NCBI GenBank assembly: GCA_024231215.1
Contig: JAAEQR010000299.1
Location: 1-49,449 of the forward strand
DNA: 49,449 nt
From: PVC group bacterium
GTDB taxonomy: Bacteria; Omnitrophota; Gorgyraeia; B26-G9
Direction: 5' to 3'
Numbering within the stretch: position 1 is the stretch's first letter; every line of letters begins with the position of its first letter. A program made the translations under genes and the position numbers. This document shows, one piece after another, positions 30,125 through 39,065 of the stretch. The notes beneath the pieces were generated by a model. That model saw only the letters and a list, made by a program, of their open reading frames with translations. It had not been told where the DNA came from and did not search any database.

Positions 30125-31001
30125 TCTTATGTTTCTCTCTTTTCTTTATATAATTCATAATCTTCTCCAATTCTGCCTTTCGGCTGTAAATTGTCGCTCT
30201 ATTTACCTCAAATTTCTGTTCTAAATCAGTAAGTTTTATATCACATTCGTCTTTATATAATATATAAATCAAACCCACGATATAACCCTTTAATTTATAT
30301 ATCCTATTTAAATATCTCCTTATTACTCCATAATATATAAAAAGCTCAGTTTCTCTCCGTTGAGATAAACCTAATTCGTTACATATATGAGATATTAAAT
30401 TCGGCTTTTCTGGAAAACTTATCATAATTTTCAACTCTTTTTTAATTAAAGCATATTCTTTATTTATATTCTTTTTTACACTACTTGTTAACAAATTAAC
30501 ATATTCTTCCGTCTGTTCCCTTGCCATAGATATTAACAATCTTTCGGGTAAGAAATACTCTCTAATCTCACAAGCTATTTTTAAACAGGCTAATATTCTA
30601 TATTCACCTTTAGTTTTAAGGGTAAAGAATTTTTCGTTAATATCCATCATCTTCTTTATTAATTGAAGAGTTGTATGTTTTATAATTGTTGAAAGTTGTA
30701 AATAGGAACAAAGCATTGTAACATGTTTATATGCTACCGCATAATAATCTATATAACCCTTATTCCATTTCTTCCGTTGTTTTTGTAACGCTCTATTTAA
30801 TTCCTTGTTCTTCGATTTTTTAGGAAACATATGAGAAAACTCTAAGTCTGGTTCTAAGTGGTGTCTAAATAGAGGTGTTTCTATGTCGTTATTCTTATTT
30901 CGTGTTATTACCGAACTTATAAAGTTAAATTCTCCATTTACCAAACCACATTCTTTACATGTGTTCTCATATACTTCGTATCCACATTCTTCACAGATAA
31001 T
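30111..31001 (-). CDS. tfb: TFIIB-like (TFB) transcription factor with zinc ribbon and non-standard start
   Basis: About 297 residues if begun at the ATT at 31001. The N-terminal ribbon reads IICEECGYEVYENTCKECGLV, as in TFIIB. Two cyclin-like repeats follow: YYAVAYKHVTMLCSYLQLS through GEYRILACLKIACEIR, EQTEEYVNLL; and LISHICNELGLSQRRETEL through LTDLEQKFEVNRATIYSRKAEL, ending in the helix-turn-helix that touches the BRE. The usual frame start would be the TTG at 30944, which drops the ribbon. GGTGA lies six bases before ATT; an in-frame TGA lies inside it, preceded by ATG at 31031. It probably redirects host RNA polymerase to viral promoters. Confidence 0.7.
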   Translation of the reverse strand: MICEECGYEVYENTCKECGLVNGEFNFISSVITRNKNNDIETPLFRHHLEPDLEFSHMFPKKSKNKELNRALQKQRKKWNKGYIDYYAVAYKHVTMLCSYLQLSTIIKHTTLQLIKKMMDINEKFFTLKTKGEYRILACLKIACEIREYFLPERLLISMAREQTEEYVNLLTSSVKKNINKEYALIKKELKIMISFPEKPNLISHICNELGLSQRRETELFIYYGVIRRYLNRIYKLKGYIVGLIYILYKDECDIKLTDLEQKFEVNRATIYSRKAELEKIMNYIKKREKHKNAKA

Positions 31002-31045
31002 CTCGTTTCACCGTATTTTTATATGCTTCATATAGAATAAAAGGA

Positions 31046-31064
31046 TATCTTTTATAAAAACTTA
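31046..31064. promoter_or_regulatory. Divergent TATA region between TFB and portal
   Basis: TTTTATAAAAAC (31050-31061) reads as a TATA box on both strands. On the minus strand it lies about 25 bases before the ATG at 31031. For the portal gene a second candidate, TTTTTTATAAAATAG, lies at 31083-31095. Confidence 0.45.
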
Positions 31065-31126
31065 TACTTGAATTTTTTTTATTTTTTTATAAAATAGAAG
31101 CTATTAAAATAATATAAATAAACTAA

Positions 31127-32755
31127 ATGAAAACACCAATGAATCTATTTACTAAAAACAAAATCGAACCCTATAAAATCCCAATAGGTTTTAGAAATTT
31201 TTCTGACGGTTATACAGAATCACCGTTTGCACACGGTCCTAACGCTCAGGAAGGGGATAGGGAAGACGAATATTTTATGCAATGGCTTTTTCCTTTAAAA
31301 TTACAACGTGTGAGTCTAAGAACAGCGGTCGGTTTCAGATTTATATATCTTTACGCAAAAGACCTCTGGAATAATAGACTTGGTGTAAAGGTAGAGAATG
31401 ACGATGATAAAACCCTTTCAATAAACAAGAAATTAGTTCCATACCTAATGGGGCGAGAATGGTTTAGAGAAATGGAAAAATTATCGGGTTTTGAAAGAGA
31501 ACAGGGAGAAGCGATTCTATTATGTTATTATGGTGATGAGGGTAAAATAGAGAATTATAAGACCGCAGTTACCGATAATAGTGAAATATTAAAAGTAGAG
31601 TCGTTCAGCCCATTAAATTACAACATTCCAGAATTTGATGAATTTGGAGACCCAGAATATTATAATATAGAAGTAAAATCTCCTGATAGTTGGAGAGGAA
31701 CAATGACAATAAGAGTACATCCTTCTCGTGTTATGAGAAAGATGAATCATAATCTCGAATTCAGATTTAACGGTTATAGCGATTTAGCCGCCATCTACGA
31801 TGCAATTGTCATATATTCTACGATATTGAAAGCTGCGGGTGAAGCCGCTTTTCGATGGGGAACTGGACATCCTATATTTCTGACTAAGGACATAATCGAT
31901 ACTGCTGATTTAGAAACCTTAAAAACGAATTTAGGTAATGTCACGAGAAGATCTTGGCACGCTTTACCATCCGAGAAAATAGATCGTATAGAAATGTTAG
32001 GACAAGCGGGATCAATGCTTAACCTTAAATCTTTAGCAGATATAGCCCTTGATAATATAGTTATAGGAAGCGCATTCCCTAAACCAATACTACTCGGTGA
32101 GACAGAAGGAGTAATGGGTTCTGAAGTAACAGAAAGAGTATATTTTGCAAGAATGGACCGAGATCATACCGACCTCGATTGGTTTGTAAGAGCTTACTTC
32201 AAAAAAGACAAGAACGTAAGAAAGATATTATTAGGTACAAAAGATTACTCAATAGATTGGGGAATCCGTGAAGTATTTAATAGAATGGACGAAGCCGATT
32301 ACGAACAAAAAATGGTTTCAATCGGTATAGCCATGACACAGGTTTCTACAATAAATGAAGCCCGTAAACAAATGGGATTACCAGATATTAGAGATGAAGA
32401 GGGTGGTGATGTCATATTGGGGTTATTACCGTATTTACAATTACAAATGGATTTAGCAATGATGTTTGGTGCTGGTGGCGAAAATACCGGATTAAATATG
32501 GGTAAATCTGAGAATCAAACAAATACCAGCATGAAAGAAAAAAGTAAATCCACTACCAAACAAGCCGCATCCATGAAAGAACCAGAAAAGAATAAAAGAG
32601 TTGCACCAGTAACTAAGGATGCGATGGTAATTTATAAGGATGCTGTAAGGAATTTAAGATCACAATATTCAATAAATAGTTTAGCAAAACAATTTAAAAT
32701 GCACGATAAAACCATTTATAAATTATTAGATTTTGCAGAAGAGGATAAAGAATGA
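31127..32755 (+). CDS. Portal protein with C-terminal helix-turn-helix
   Basis: 542 residues. Size, position after terminase, and stretches such as EYFMQWLFPLKLQRV, LLCYYGDEGK near 130, RVHPSRVMR near 200 and NIVIGSAFPKPILLGETEG near 310 agree with portal proteins of siphovirus type, which form the dodecameric DNA channel. After a lysine-rich linker (about 445-495) the C-terminus has YSINSLAKQFKMHDKTIYKLL, a helix-turn-helix that portals usually lack. It could bind DNA or the terminase. Confidence 0.75.
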   Translation: MKTPMNLFTKNKIEPYKIPIGFRNFSDGYTESPFAHGPNAQEGDREDEYFMQWLFPLKLQRVSLRTAVGFRFIYLYAKDLWNNRLGVKVENDDDKTLSINKKLVPYLMGREWFREMEKLSGFEREQGEAILLCYYGDEGKIENYKTAVTDNSEILKVESFSPLNYNIPEFDEFGDPEYYNIEVKSPDSWRGTMTIRVHPSRVMRKMNHNLEFRFNGYSDLAAIYDAIVIYSTILKAAGEAAFRWGTGHPIFLTKDIIDTADLETLKTNLGNVTRRSWHALPSEKIDRIEMLGQAGSMLNLKSLADIALDNIVIGSAFPKPILLGETEGVMGSEVTERVYFARMDRDHTDLDWFVRAYFKKDKNVRKILLGTKDYSIDWGIREVFNRMDEADYEQKMVSIGIAMTQVSTINEARKQMGLPDIRDEEGGDVILGLLPYLQLQMDLAMMFGAGGENTGLNMGKSENQTNTSMKEKSKSTTKQAASMKEPEKNKRVAPVTKDAMVIYKDAVRNLRSQYSINSLAKQFKMHDKTIYKLLDFAEEDKE

Positions 32756-32862
32756 TAGATTTAAAAGGACTTGCTGGAGGAGGCGGAGACGGAAATATTG
32801 ACGGTGGTAACGCCGATTCAATTTACCTCGCTACACAGGTTCTGGATGGAGGACCAGCATAA
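32752..32862 (+). CDS. 36-residue Gly-rich virion peptide
   Basis: Begins MIDLKGLAGGGGDG and ends IYLATQVLDGGPA. This short pattern is common in phages next to head or fibre genes. It overlaps the portal by ATGA and the next gene by TAATG. Structural or fibre accessory, role unknown. Confidence 0.6.
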   Translation: MIDLKGLAGGGGDGNIDGGNADSIYLATQVLDGGPA

Positions 32863-35039
32863 TGGTATATATAATTCAGATTAGGAGAGATTCAGCAGCG
32901 GATTGGACATCAGGAAATCCTACTTTAGCCGAAGGCGAGATCGGATGGGAAACAGATACTAATAAAATCAAAATAGGAGATGGTGTAACTGCTTGGACCA
33001 GTTTAGCATATTTGGCATTTGATTCAGAAGATCCTGATGCCATACACGATAATGTGGCTGGAGAAATCAACGCTATTGCCGTGAAAGGAACTCCTATCGG
33101 TGCAGACATGTTCGTCATAGAAGATTCAGCTGATAGTAATAATAAAAAGAAAATATTAATTTCGGCTTTAGAAGCCATATTATCAATCACAGAATCACAA
33201 ATATCTGATTTGGACCATGACGATACCGATGCAATACATGATAATGTTGCAGGAGAAATTGTAGTGATTACGGAAAAAGCAACATTAGTAGCTAATGATG
33301 AATTTCTTATTGAAGATTCTGCAGATTCTAATAATAAAAAAAGTGCTAAAATTAGTGCTTTAAGAATTACCGAATCACAAATAACTGATTTAGATCATTG
33401 GGATACAGCTGATACTGAAGGAGTAATTACAGCTGAATTAGTTAATGGACAATCGATAGACTTAGCAATAGACAGTCTTATTGCCACACACACGGCTATT
33501 TCTGCGGCACACCATTCTAAATATACAGATGCTGAAGTTGAAACAATAATAACTGCCGAATTAGTTAATGGACAATCAATAGATTTGGCAATTGATTCTT
33601 TAATCGCAACACATACTGCCATAGCCGCAGCTCATCATGCTAAATACACGGATGGAGAAGTTGAAGCAGTAATAACTGCTGAATTGGTTAATGGTCAATC
33701 TATAGATTTAGCAATAGATAGTTTGATTGCTACTCATACAGCCATTGCTACAGCTCATCACACAGCTACAGTAGCTGGAGATTTAAACCTTAACGATCTT
33801 GCTGAAAAGAACCACGCATCATTGGCAGCCGTTACAACAGATCAACATCACGCTCAATCACATAATAATACCGATCATAGTACTAATTACGAAGAAACAT
33901 TACCACTATCAACCAGAGGAGATATTCTAATCAGAAACGCTGCAAATGCGACAGCTCGATTAGGAATTGGAGCAAATACTTTTGTTTTGACTTCTGATGG
34001 AACTGATATTAGTTGGGCTGCATCTGCTGGAGGGGGAGGTGGTCTTGATACATTTACTACCGTTGCTTTAGCAGAAGCTGGTGCTGGATATTCGGATAAC
34101 GATTTAATTTATGTAGTAGAAACTGAAACAATGTATAGATATGAAGCTGACGGTGCTACCTATACTGATAATAATACACATGTCTTATCTACCAATGATG
34201 GTGGAAATACGAGGTGGATTGCTGTTGCTGGAAAATATATACAGGACGGTTTTGACATAAATGGAGCAGCGGTGTTCAATAGTGACGGTGTTGATGTAGA
34301 TTTCTTAATTAAAGGATTGGCTAATGATGAATTATTCTGTATAGATGCTGGAAATGATAGAATAGGTATTGGTACTAATGCACCGTCTGCGATTCTTGAA
34401 TTGGTGGGCGATGCAACATCTACAGCAACCATGCAAGTTTCTGGTACATCAACATTTACACAAGGATTAAATTGGACACAAACATTCGCAAAAACATCTG
34501 GTAATGTTAATGTATTTAGATTTAGACCTAACATAGCTCCTGGTGGAACTCTGAATAATGCTTATGTTATTACTGCTTCTCCAAGACTACAAGGTAGTAA
34601 TGGTGGGGTTGCTGTACAATGTTTTAATGTATCTCCTGGTGCTGATGCTGGTTGTACTGCAAGTTGGACCGATTTAAACTATTACTACGCTGGACCGTTT
34701 GACGATGATAGTAGTGGGGGCGTTACTATAACCAACATGAGAGCAATATATTGTGGAGACGTGACTTTAGCTACAAATAATTGGGCGATTTTAACCGGTA
34801 AAGGATTAGTAGATTTTGGAGATAGAGTAGAAATAAGTCAATGGGATGCAGTTGGTGCAGAGCCCGTTTTAAAATTAGAACAATTAGATGTAAGTGAAGA
34901 AATGATTGAATTTACATGTACTGAAGGCGTTGGTAATGGTATAGAAGATGTAGGCGCAAAATCGATGACAATTACTGAATGGGTAAAAGTAATTATTAAT
35001 GGAGTGACAAGATACTTACAAGTTGGAACTATAGCATAA
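32862..35039 (+). CDS. Fibre/tropism-type protein with repeats
   Basis: 725 residues. The N-terminus IQIRRDSAADWTSGNPTLAE followed by GEIGWETDTNKIKIGDGVTAW matches the tropism-determinant N-terminal domain found on phage fibres. Then come DxAD-rich strand repeats (DEFLIEDSADSNNKK twice) and three 41-residue repeats (ITAELVNGQSIDLAIDSLIA units, about residues 188-303). The C-terminal third has beta-rich fibre sequence (GNDRIGIGTNAPSAILEL, a head-fibre-like motif). It may project from capsid or tail and bind host surface. Its place between portal and protease suggests a head fibre. Confidence 0.7.
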   Translation: MVYIIQIRRDSAADWTSGNPTLAEGEIGWETDTNKIKIGDGVTAWTSLAYLAFDSEDPDAIHDNVAGEINAIAVKGTPIGADMFVIEDSADSNNKKKILISALEAILSITESQISDLDHDDTDAIHDNVAGEIVVITEKATLVANDEFLIEDSADSNNKKSAKISALRITESQITDLDHWDTADTEGVITAELVNGQSIDLAIDSLIATHTAISAAHHSKYTDAEVETIITAELVNGQSIDLAIDSLIATHTAIAAAHHAKYTDGEVEAVITAELVNGQSIDLAIDSLIATHTAIATAHHTATVAGDLNLNDLAEKNHASLAAVTTDQHHAQSHNNTDHSTNYEETLPLSTRGDILIRNAANATARLGIGANTFVLTSDGTDISWAASAGGGGGLDTFTTVALAEAGAGYSDNDLIYVVETETMYRYEADGATYTDNNTHVLSTNDGGNTRWIAVAGKYIQDGFDINGAAVFNSDGVDVDFLIKGLANDELFCIDAGNDRIGIGTNAPSAILELVGDATSTATMQVSGTSTFTQGLNWTQTFAKTSGNVNVFRFRPNIAPGGTLNNAYVITASPRLQGSNGGVAVQCFNVSPGADAGCTASWTDLNYYYAGPFDDDSSGGVTITNMRAIYCGDVTLATNNWAILTGKGLVDFGDRVEISQWDAVGAEPVLKLEQLDVSEEMIEFTCTEGVGNGIEDVGAKSMTITEWVKVIINGVTRYLQVGTIA
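33423..33791 (+). repeat. Three 123-bp coding repeats in the fibre gene
   Basis: Units of 123 bases start near 33423, 33546 and 33669. The encoded peptide is nearly identical in all three, while many third codon positions differ, so selection on the protein has kept the repeat. Confidence 0.85.
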
Positions 35040-35054
35040 TAGGAGGATAATAAT

Positions 35055-35213
35055 ATGGAAAAATTTACATTGGTATTAGACGAACAGGCTGTTAATATAA
35101 TATTAACCGCGCTCGGCGAATTACCAGCAAAAATTAGCATGAATCTTATAACAAACATTCAAAAAGAATGTCAAAGACAGGTTCAAGAAGAATCAAAAAA
35201 AGAAGATGATTAA
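35055..35213 (+). CDS. 52-residue small virion-region protein
   Basis: MEKFTLVLDEQAVNIILTAL then GELPAKISMNLITNIQ. The TLxLxEQxVNxIxxAL(x)ELP pattern is a known small phage type near fibre genes. AGGAGGATAATAATATG gives a strong ribosome-binding site. Function unknown. Confidence 0.6.
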   Translation: MEKFTLVLDEQAVNIILTALGELPAKISMNLITNIQKECQRQVQEESKKEDD

Positions 35214-36116
35214 ATGGTATGGATAACAGCATTTTTTACGGAAAACAGTAGCCCCAAGACAGGGCTCTCTCCAACTCTTACCAGTTATAGAGTTTCGGAT
35301 AATGCGTTGATATTAAATGCTATTGGCATGATAGAAATAGGTAGTGGGTATTATAAATATAATTTCGCTGCTTACGACGAAGATGAAGAATATATATATG
35401 TCGCTGACGGTGGAGTGATACTATCGGGTGCAGAAAGATATAAATACGGTGGCTCAGCGGAAGCAGATATAAAAACAATAATGGACGATGTAAACGACAT
35501 ACTCGTTGATACCTCAACAACATTACCTACCACATTAACTACCATTGAAGGAAAGATAGACACTATTGATGGAATTGTAGATGATATATTAATAGACACG
35601 TCGACTACAATACCCGCATCAATTACCACAATAGACGGTGAAATTAGTATAATAGATGGTATAGTAGATGATATATTAGAAGATACCTCAACTACGATAC
35701 CAGCAGCATTAACTATAATAGATAATGAAATAGCAGTAATAGATGGAGAAGTGGGAGTAATAGATGGAATTGTCGATAGTATATTGATAGACACAGAAAC
35801 CACATTACCAGCCACACTTACCGGAATAGAAAATAAAATTGATTTAATAGATACTAATGTAGATACTTTATTAGTGGATGTTGCTGCGATTCCTACAGAC
35901 CATTTAGAATTGGAAGCATTAATGGGTAAAAATTCTGTATATGAACATGTATTCGATGCAGACCATAATCACACTGGTTTCATACAATATTGTTACGATT
36001 CATTAGTAAACAAACAAGCACATGATAAGGCGACAGGGTTGTTATATCGGTTTAAATTCGATGTTGATTACACTGGTACTAATCCTACAGTCACGAAAAA
36101 GGAGTTGATGGCATGA
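35214..36116 (+). CDS. Repeat-rich virion protein
   Basis: 300 residues. The N-terminal 80 residues form a strand-rich domain of a type seen in head or tail proteins. Residues about 95-220 hold five or six repeats of a roughly 30-residue unit (ILIDTSTTIPASITTIDGEI and like), which fits a coiled or beta-helical rod. The C-terminal domain (YEHVFDADHNHTGFIQYCYD) is conserved-looking. Probably a fibre or spike shaft. Confidence 0.55.
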   Translation: MVWITAFFTENSSPKTGLSPTLTSYRVSDNALILNAIGMIEIGSGYYKYNFAAYDEDEEYIYVADGGVILSGAERYKYGGSAEADIKTIMDDVNDILVDTSTTLPTTLTTIEGKIDTIDGIVDDILIDTSTTIPASITTIDGEISIIDGIVDDILEDTSTTIPAALTIIDNEIAVIDGEVGVIDGIVDSILIDTETTLPATLTGIENKIDLIDTNVDTLLVDVAAIPTDHLELEALMGKNSVYEHVFDADHNHTGFIQYCYDSLVNKQAHDKATGLLYRFKFDVDYTGTNPTVTKKELMA

Positions 36117-36379
36117 TGTCAATGTACAATCATAGAACAGTCGGACATGGGACAATGGGCGATTTCATGCCATTAGTAAGACAGATTTTTTACGATGTTG
36201 AGGCTGACGATTTAGAAACAATAACTATAGAAGAAGATATATTAAACATAAATATTGAACCAGAAGAAGAAATTATAATAACATTAGAAGAAACAGAATT
36301 AGTAGCAGATTTAATAGAAATAAAAGAAAAAGATATTGAAATAGAAGAAATAGACGAATTAAACATAAACGAGGAATAA
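36113..36379 (+). CDS. 88-residue very acidic protein
   Basis: After a short basic N-terminus with His/Gly residues, nearly all residues are Glu, Ile, Asp or Asn (EADDLETITIEEDILNI, EIKEKDIEIEEIDEL). Overlaps the previous gene by ATGA. A second Met follows directly and might be the start. Role unknown, maybe a scaffold aid. Confidence 0.5.
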   Translation: MMSMYNHRTVGHGTMGDFMPLVRQIFYDVEADDLETITIEEDILNINIEPEEEIIITLEETELVADLIEIKEKDIEIEEIDELNINEE

Positions 36380-36380
36380 A

Positions 36381-36722
36381 ATGATAATAACTATATTTAA
36401 AGGAAATCATTCCAATATATCGTTCAGGTTCACTGATTCTGACGGTAATAACGAGGATGTTAGCACTTGGGGAATTACACTAAATGTTAATGCCACAAAA
36501 GAAGCAGCAGTTCCAAGCATAACATTGGATAGTACCAATACTCCACTTGAGATAGACATGACTGACGCGGCAACCGGTCTAATAGTGGCTAAGTTTGTAC
36601 CAGCTGATACCAACGCCCTAACTGTTGGAGAATATATTTGGGATTTAAGAACAGTGGTTGGTGGCGAAGTAATTACCAGAATTGTAGATAAATTCTATAT
36701 AAAAGGAGTGGTGAAAGTATAA
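36381..36722 (+). CDS. Ig-like/BppU-type virion protein
   Basis: 113 residues, all-beta: FKGNHSNISFRFTDSDGN, then VSTWGITLNVN and LTVGEYIWDLRTVVGGE. It resembles small domains at the N-terminus of baseplate or head-fibre proteins in Gram-positive phages (family comparison from memory). Stop overlaps the next start by one base. Confidence 0.5.
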   Translation: MIITIFKGNHSNISFRFTDSDGNNEDVSTWGITLNVNATKEAAVPSITLDSTNTPLEIDMTDAATGLIVAKFVPADTNALTVGEYIWDLRTVVGGEVITRIVDKFYIKGVVKV

Positions 36723-38593
36723 TGGAAATAACAGACGCTGTAAAGAGAAAATATACGGAATGTTTGAGAAGACAAAAAAGTTTGGGTTTAAGTGGAATTG
36801 AGGCTCAGATTCATTGTGCCAATTTATTACTTAAAGACGGTGGCAAAGAGAAAACGAGCCACAACCTACAATTAATGTGGGGGACAGATTTTGAAGCGAA
36901 CGACGATATAAAATTAAGTAAACAGGTTCCCAAAACAGAAGCCAATGTTTCTGGTGAGGAATCTGGGCGTGTGACAAATATCTCGCTTTCAAAATTCGCT
37001 ACAATAATTAAACTGGTAAAAAATAAGATACCTTTAAAAACAGAACATATGGCTCAGGGAAGTCTTAAACCATTATTACCAATGAAAAATTTCAATATAT
37101 TACAAACAAAATTAGAAAAATTATTTACAGAAGAATCAAAAAATCTAACAGCGGAAGAATTAACTCAACGAGGAAGATATGCCACATTGATGAAAAAAGA
37201 CTTCATGGATGGTGAAGTAAGTGAAAAGGAGATGGATATATTAGTAAAAGAAATGTACGATTATTTAGAAACGTTAGAAGATATATCATACGACGATAAG
37301 ACCGAAATGCTTTTCGATTACCTCATTGACCCAATAGTAAAGGAACAAGTATGGGTGGATTCACAAGTTGAAGTTGGTAAAGTAAATTTAGGAATGAATA
37401 ATATAATCAAAGCTCCTATAATCCTCGCGCGTGAAATGGTCCAAAAATATACCTTTAGAGACAATGATGGTTCTGAAAGAGAAGAGTTTCATTTCAAACC
37501 ATACAAAGTGTTGGAAGACTCAATAAAAGGATTAGATATATTATATATGATACTTGAACATAAAGAAACATGGGAAATGAGTGACACGCTCGGATGTGTG
37601 AGACAATTAAAGGCAGACCCTAAAATACGCGGAATTCGCGGGATGGGTTATTTCGTGCGTAAAAATTTACCAGTAGCAATAGCCGATGCATTAGATAATG
37701 GAGAAACAATTTCCGTGTCCATAGGTTTCATGGCTGATTTAATGAAGGGTGGTACATTTAATGGTAAGGAATACGACTTTACTCAGACAAATATAATTTT
37801 AGATCATCTTGCGGTATGTTTAGAATCGAAACCTCGATGTCCAGACGATCTCTGTGGAGTAAACGTCAAGGAATTCCAAATTTTAGATAATGGAGATTAT
37901 ACCCTTTTAAATGAATCTAACTATTATTATAACATAAATAGTAATATTGACACTATAGAAGAAACGAGTAACAAAAATATTAAAGAGGAAAACTCTAAAC
38001 AAAGTGATAGTATGGAAGATTCATTCCCAGATAAAACATCGGGCTTAACTGCTGGCGGAGAAGAGCCAGACTTTGAAGCTTTCTTATCTGGATTGCGCAA
38101 ATTCATGGGGGGAGTAACTGACCCTGATGAAAAAGCTGTACTGCGTAGAAGAATCTTACGAACCATGAATCTTACCGATGACGAAACAGAAATAGTGGAA
38201 TCAAAGGAAGACAAAAAAGGTGAACAAGAAATGGATGAGAAAGAATTCCAAGATGCTATCGCGGCAAAAGACAAGGATCTTGACGATCTCCGTAATACAA
38301 TTTCAGAATTGAATGAAGAGAAAAGACAAGGCTTGATCGTAGGAATCAAAGGTTTAAGCGACGCTTACTCCGATGAGGAATTAGAAAAAAGCGATATTCC
38401 TAGTTTAAAAATCATCACAGATGCTGTTTCAAGATTTAAACCATCTGAGGCTAAAACCCCAGTCGTTCCAATCGCGCCAAAAAGCGAAGAACTTAAAAAA
38501 GAAATCGAAGACTCAGAAGAAGTGAAGAGAGAGAATCCATCCGAAATATTTTCCAAAATTAATGAAAAATTTAACTTATCGAGTGTTGAATAA
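36722..38593 (+). CDS. Prohead maturation protease (DUF2213-like) with C-terminal scaffold
   Basis: 623 residues. The N-terminal 150 residues are a helical extension. The protease core (about 225-395) has APIILAREMVQKYTF near 225, a FKPYKVLEDSIKGLDILYM start of the domain, an ISVSIGFMADLMKGGTFNG stretch and a TQTNIILDHLAVCLES strand, in the order seen in DUF2213-type proteases. His and Ser of ILEHKE and SVSIGF are candidate catalytic residues. The C-terminus is a charged coiled coil typical of scaffold. It cuts capsid precursors during maturation. The internal ATG at 38231 would yield the scaffold alone. Confidence 0.7.
   Translation: MEITDAVKRKYTECLRRQKSLGLSGIEAQIHCANLLLKDGGKEKTSHNLQLMWGTDFEANDDIKLSKQVPKTEANVSGEESGRVTNISLSKFATIIKLVKNKIPLKTEHMAQGSLKPLLPMKNFNILQTKLEKLFTEESKNLTAEELTQRGRYATLMKKDFMDGEVSEKEMDILVKEMYDYLETLEDISYDDKTEMLFDYLIDPIVKEQVWVDSQVEVGKVNLGMNNIIKAPIILAREMVQKYTFRDNDGSEREEFHFKPYKVLEDSIKGLDILYMILEHKETWEMSDTLGCVRQLKADPKIRGIRGMGYFVRKNLPVAIADALDNGETISVSIGFMADLMKGGTFNGKEYDFTQTNIILDHLAVCLESKPRCPDDLCGVNVKEFQILDNGDYTLLNESNYYYNINSNIDTIEETSNKNIKEENSKQSDSMEDSFPDKTSGLTAGGEEPDFEAFLSGLRKFMGGVTDPDEKAVLRRRILRTMNLTDDETEIVESKEDKKGEQEMDEKEFQDAIAAKDKDLDDLRNTISELNEEKRQGLIVGIKGLSDAYSDEELEKSDIPSLKIITDAVSRFKPSEAKTPVVPIAPKSEELKKEIEDSEEVKRENPSEIFSKINEKFNLSSVE
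38231..38593 (+). CDS. Internal in-frame scaffold product
   Basis: ATG at 38231 (MDEKEFQDAIAAKDKD) has GGTGA seven bases upstream and lies in frame within the protease gene. It would make a 120-residue coiled-coil scaffold, as with Nu3 inside gene C of phage lambda. The signal is seen; its use is inferred. Confidence 0.5.
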   Translation: MDEKEFQDAIAAKDKDLDDLRNTISELNEEKRQGLIVGIKGLSDAYSDEELEKSDIPSLKIITDAVSRFKPSEAKTPVVPIAPKSEELKKEIEDSEEVKRENPSEIFSKINEKFNLSSVE

Positions 38594-39054
38594 TGGCAAC
38601 TTTAGAAAGATGTGTAATAGCATATAACGGCATTGCTGGACCTACTTGGTATCAAGCCGGCGACTCCTTAATCAAACCAAGTTACGTTGTATCAAGGGAT
38701 GATGCGGATGAGGTAAAAATCGCTCCTGCTGACGAACCCGCTCCTTTAGGGGTAGCTGGATGTCCTACATGGCACGATTTAAACACCGTTTTTACCGCTG
38801 GCGATTCTGTACCAGTTTGGGAAAAAGGTAGTGGCGTTGAAATATTTGTATTACATGACGACGATACTGGTGCAACCACGTTAATTCGTGGACAATTATA
38901 TCAAGTTGATGACGCAAATGCTGGATGTGTAATGCTTTGGGCTTATACAGATGCTGCAGTTGCAACTGATTCAATTTCTGGTGTAATTGGCATGTTAACC
39001 AAAGACGTTACGATCTCCGGTGATACGCCTACATTTATCCCTCTAAGAATATAA
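38593..39054 (+). CDS. Capsid decoration protein
   Basis: 153 residues, beta-rich, between protease/scaffold and major capsid gene. IAYNGIAGPTWYQAGD and IAPADEPAPLGVAGCPTW are typical of DUF2190-like or D-type decoration proteins. It would stabilise the shell from outside. The start overlaps the protease stop as TAATG. Position gives most of the support. Confidence 0.65.
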   Translation: MATLERCVIAYNGIAGPTWYQAGDSLIKPSYVVSRDDADEVKIAPADEPAPLGVAGCPTWHDLNTVFTAGDSVPVWEKGSGVEIFVLHDDDTGATTLIRGQLYQVDDANAGCVMLWAYTDAAVATDSISGVIGMLTKDVTISGDTPTFIPLRI

Positions 39055-39065
39055 GGTGAAGAAAA

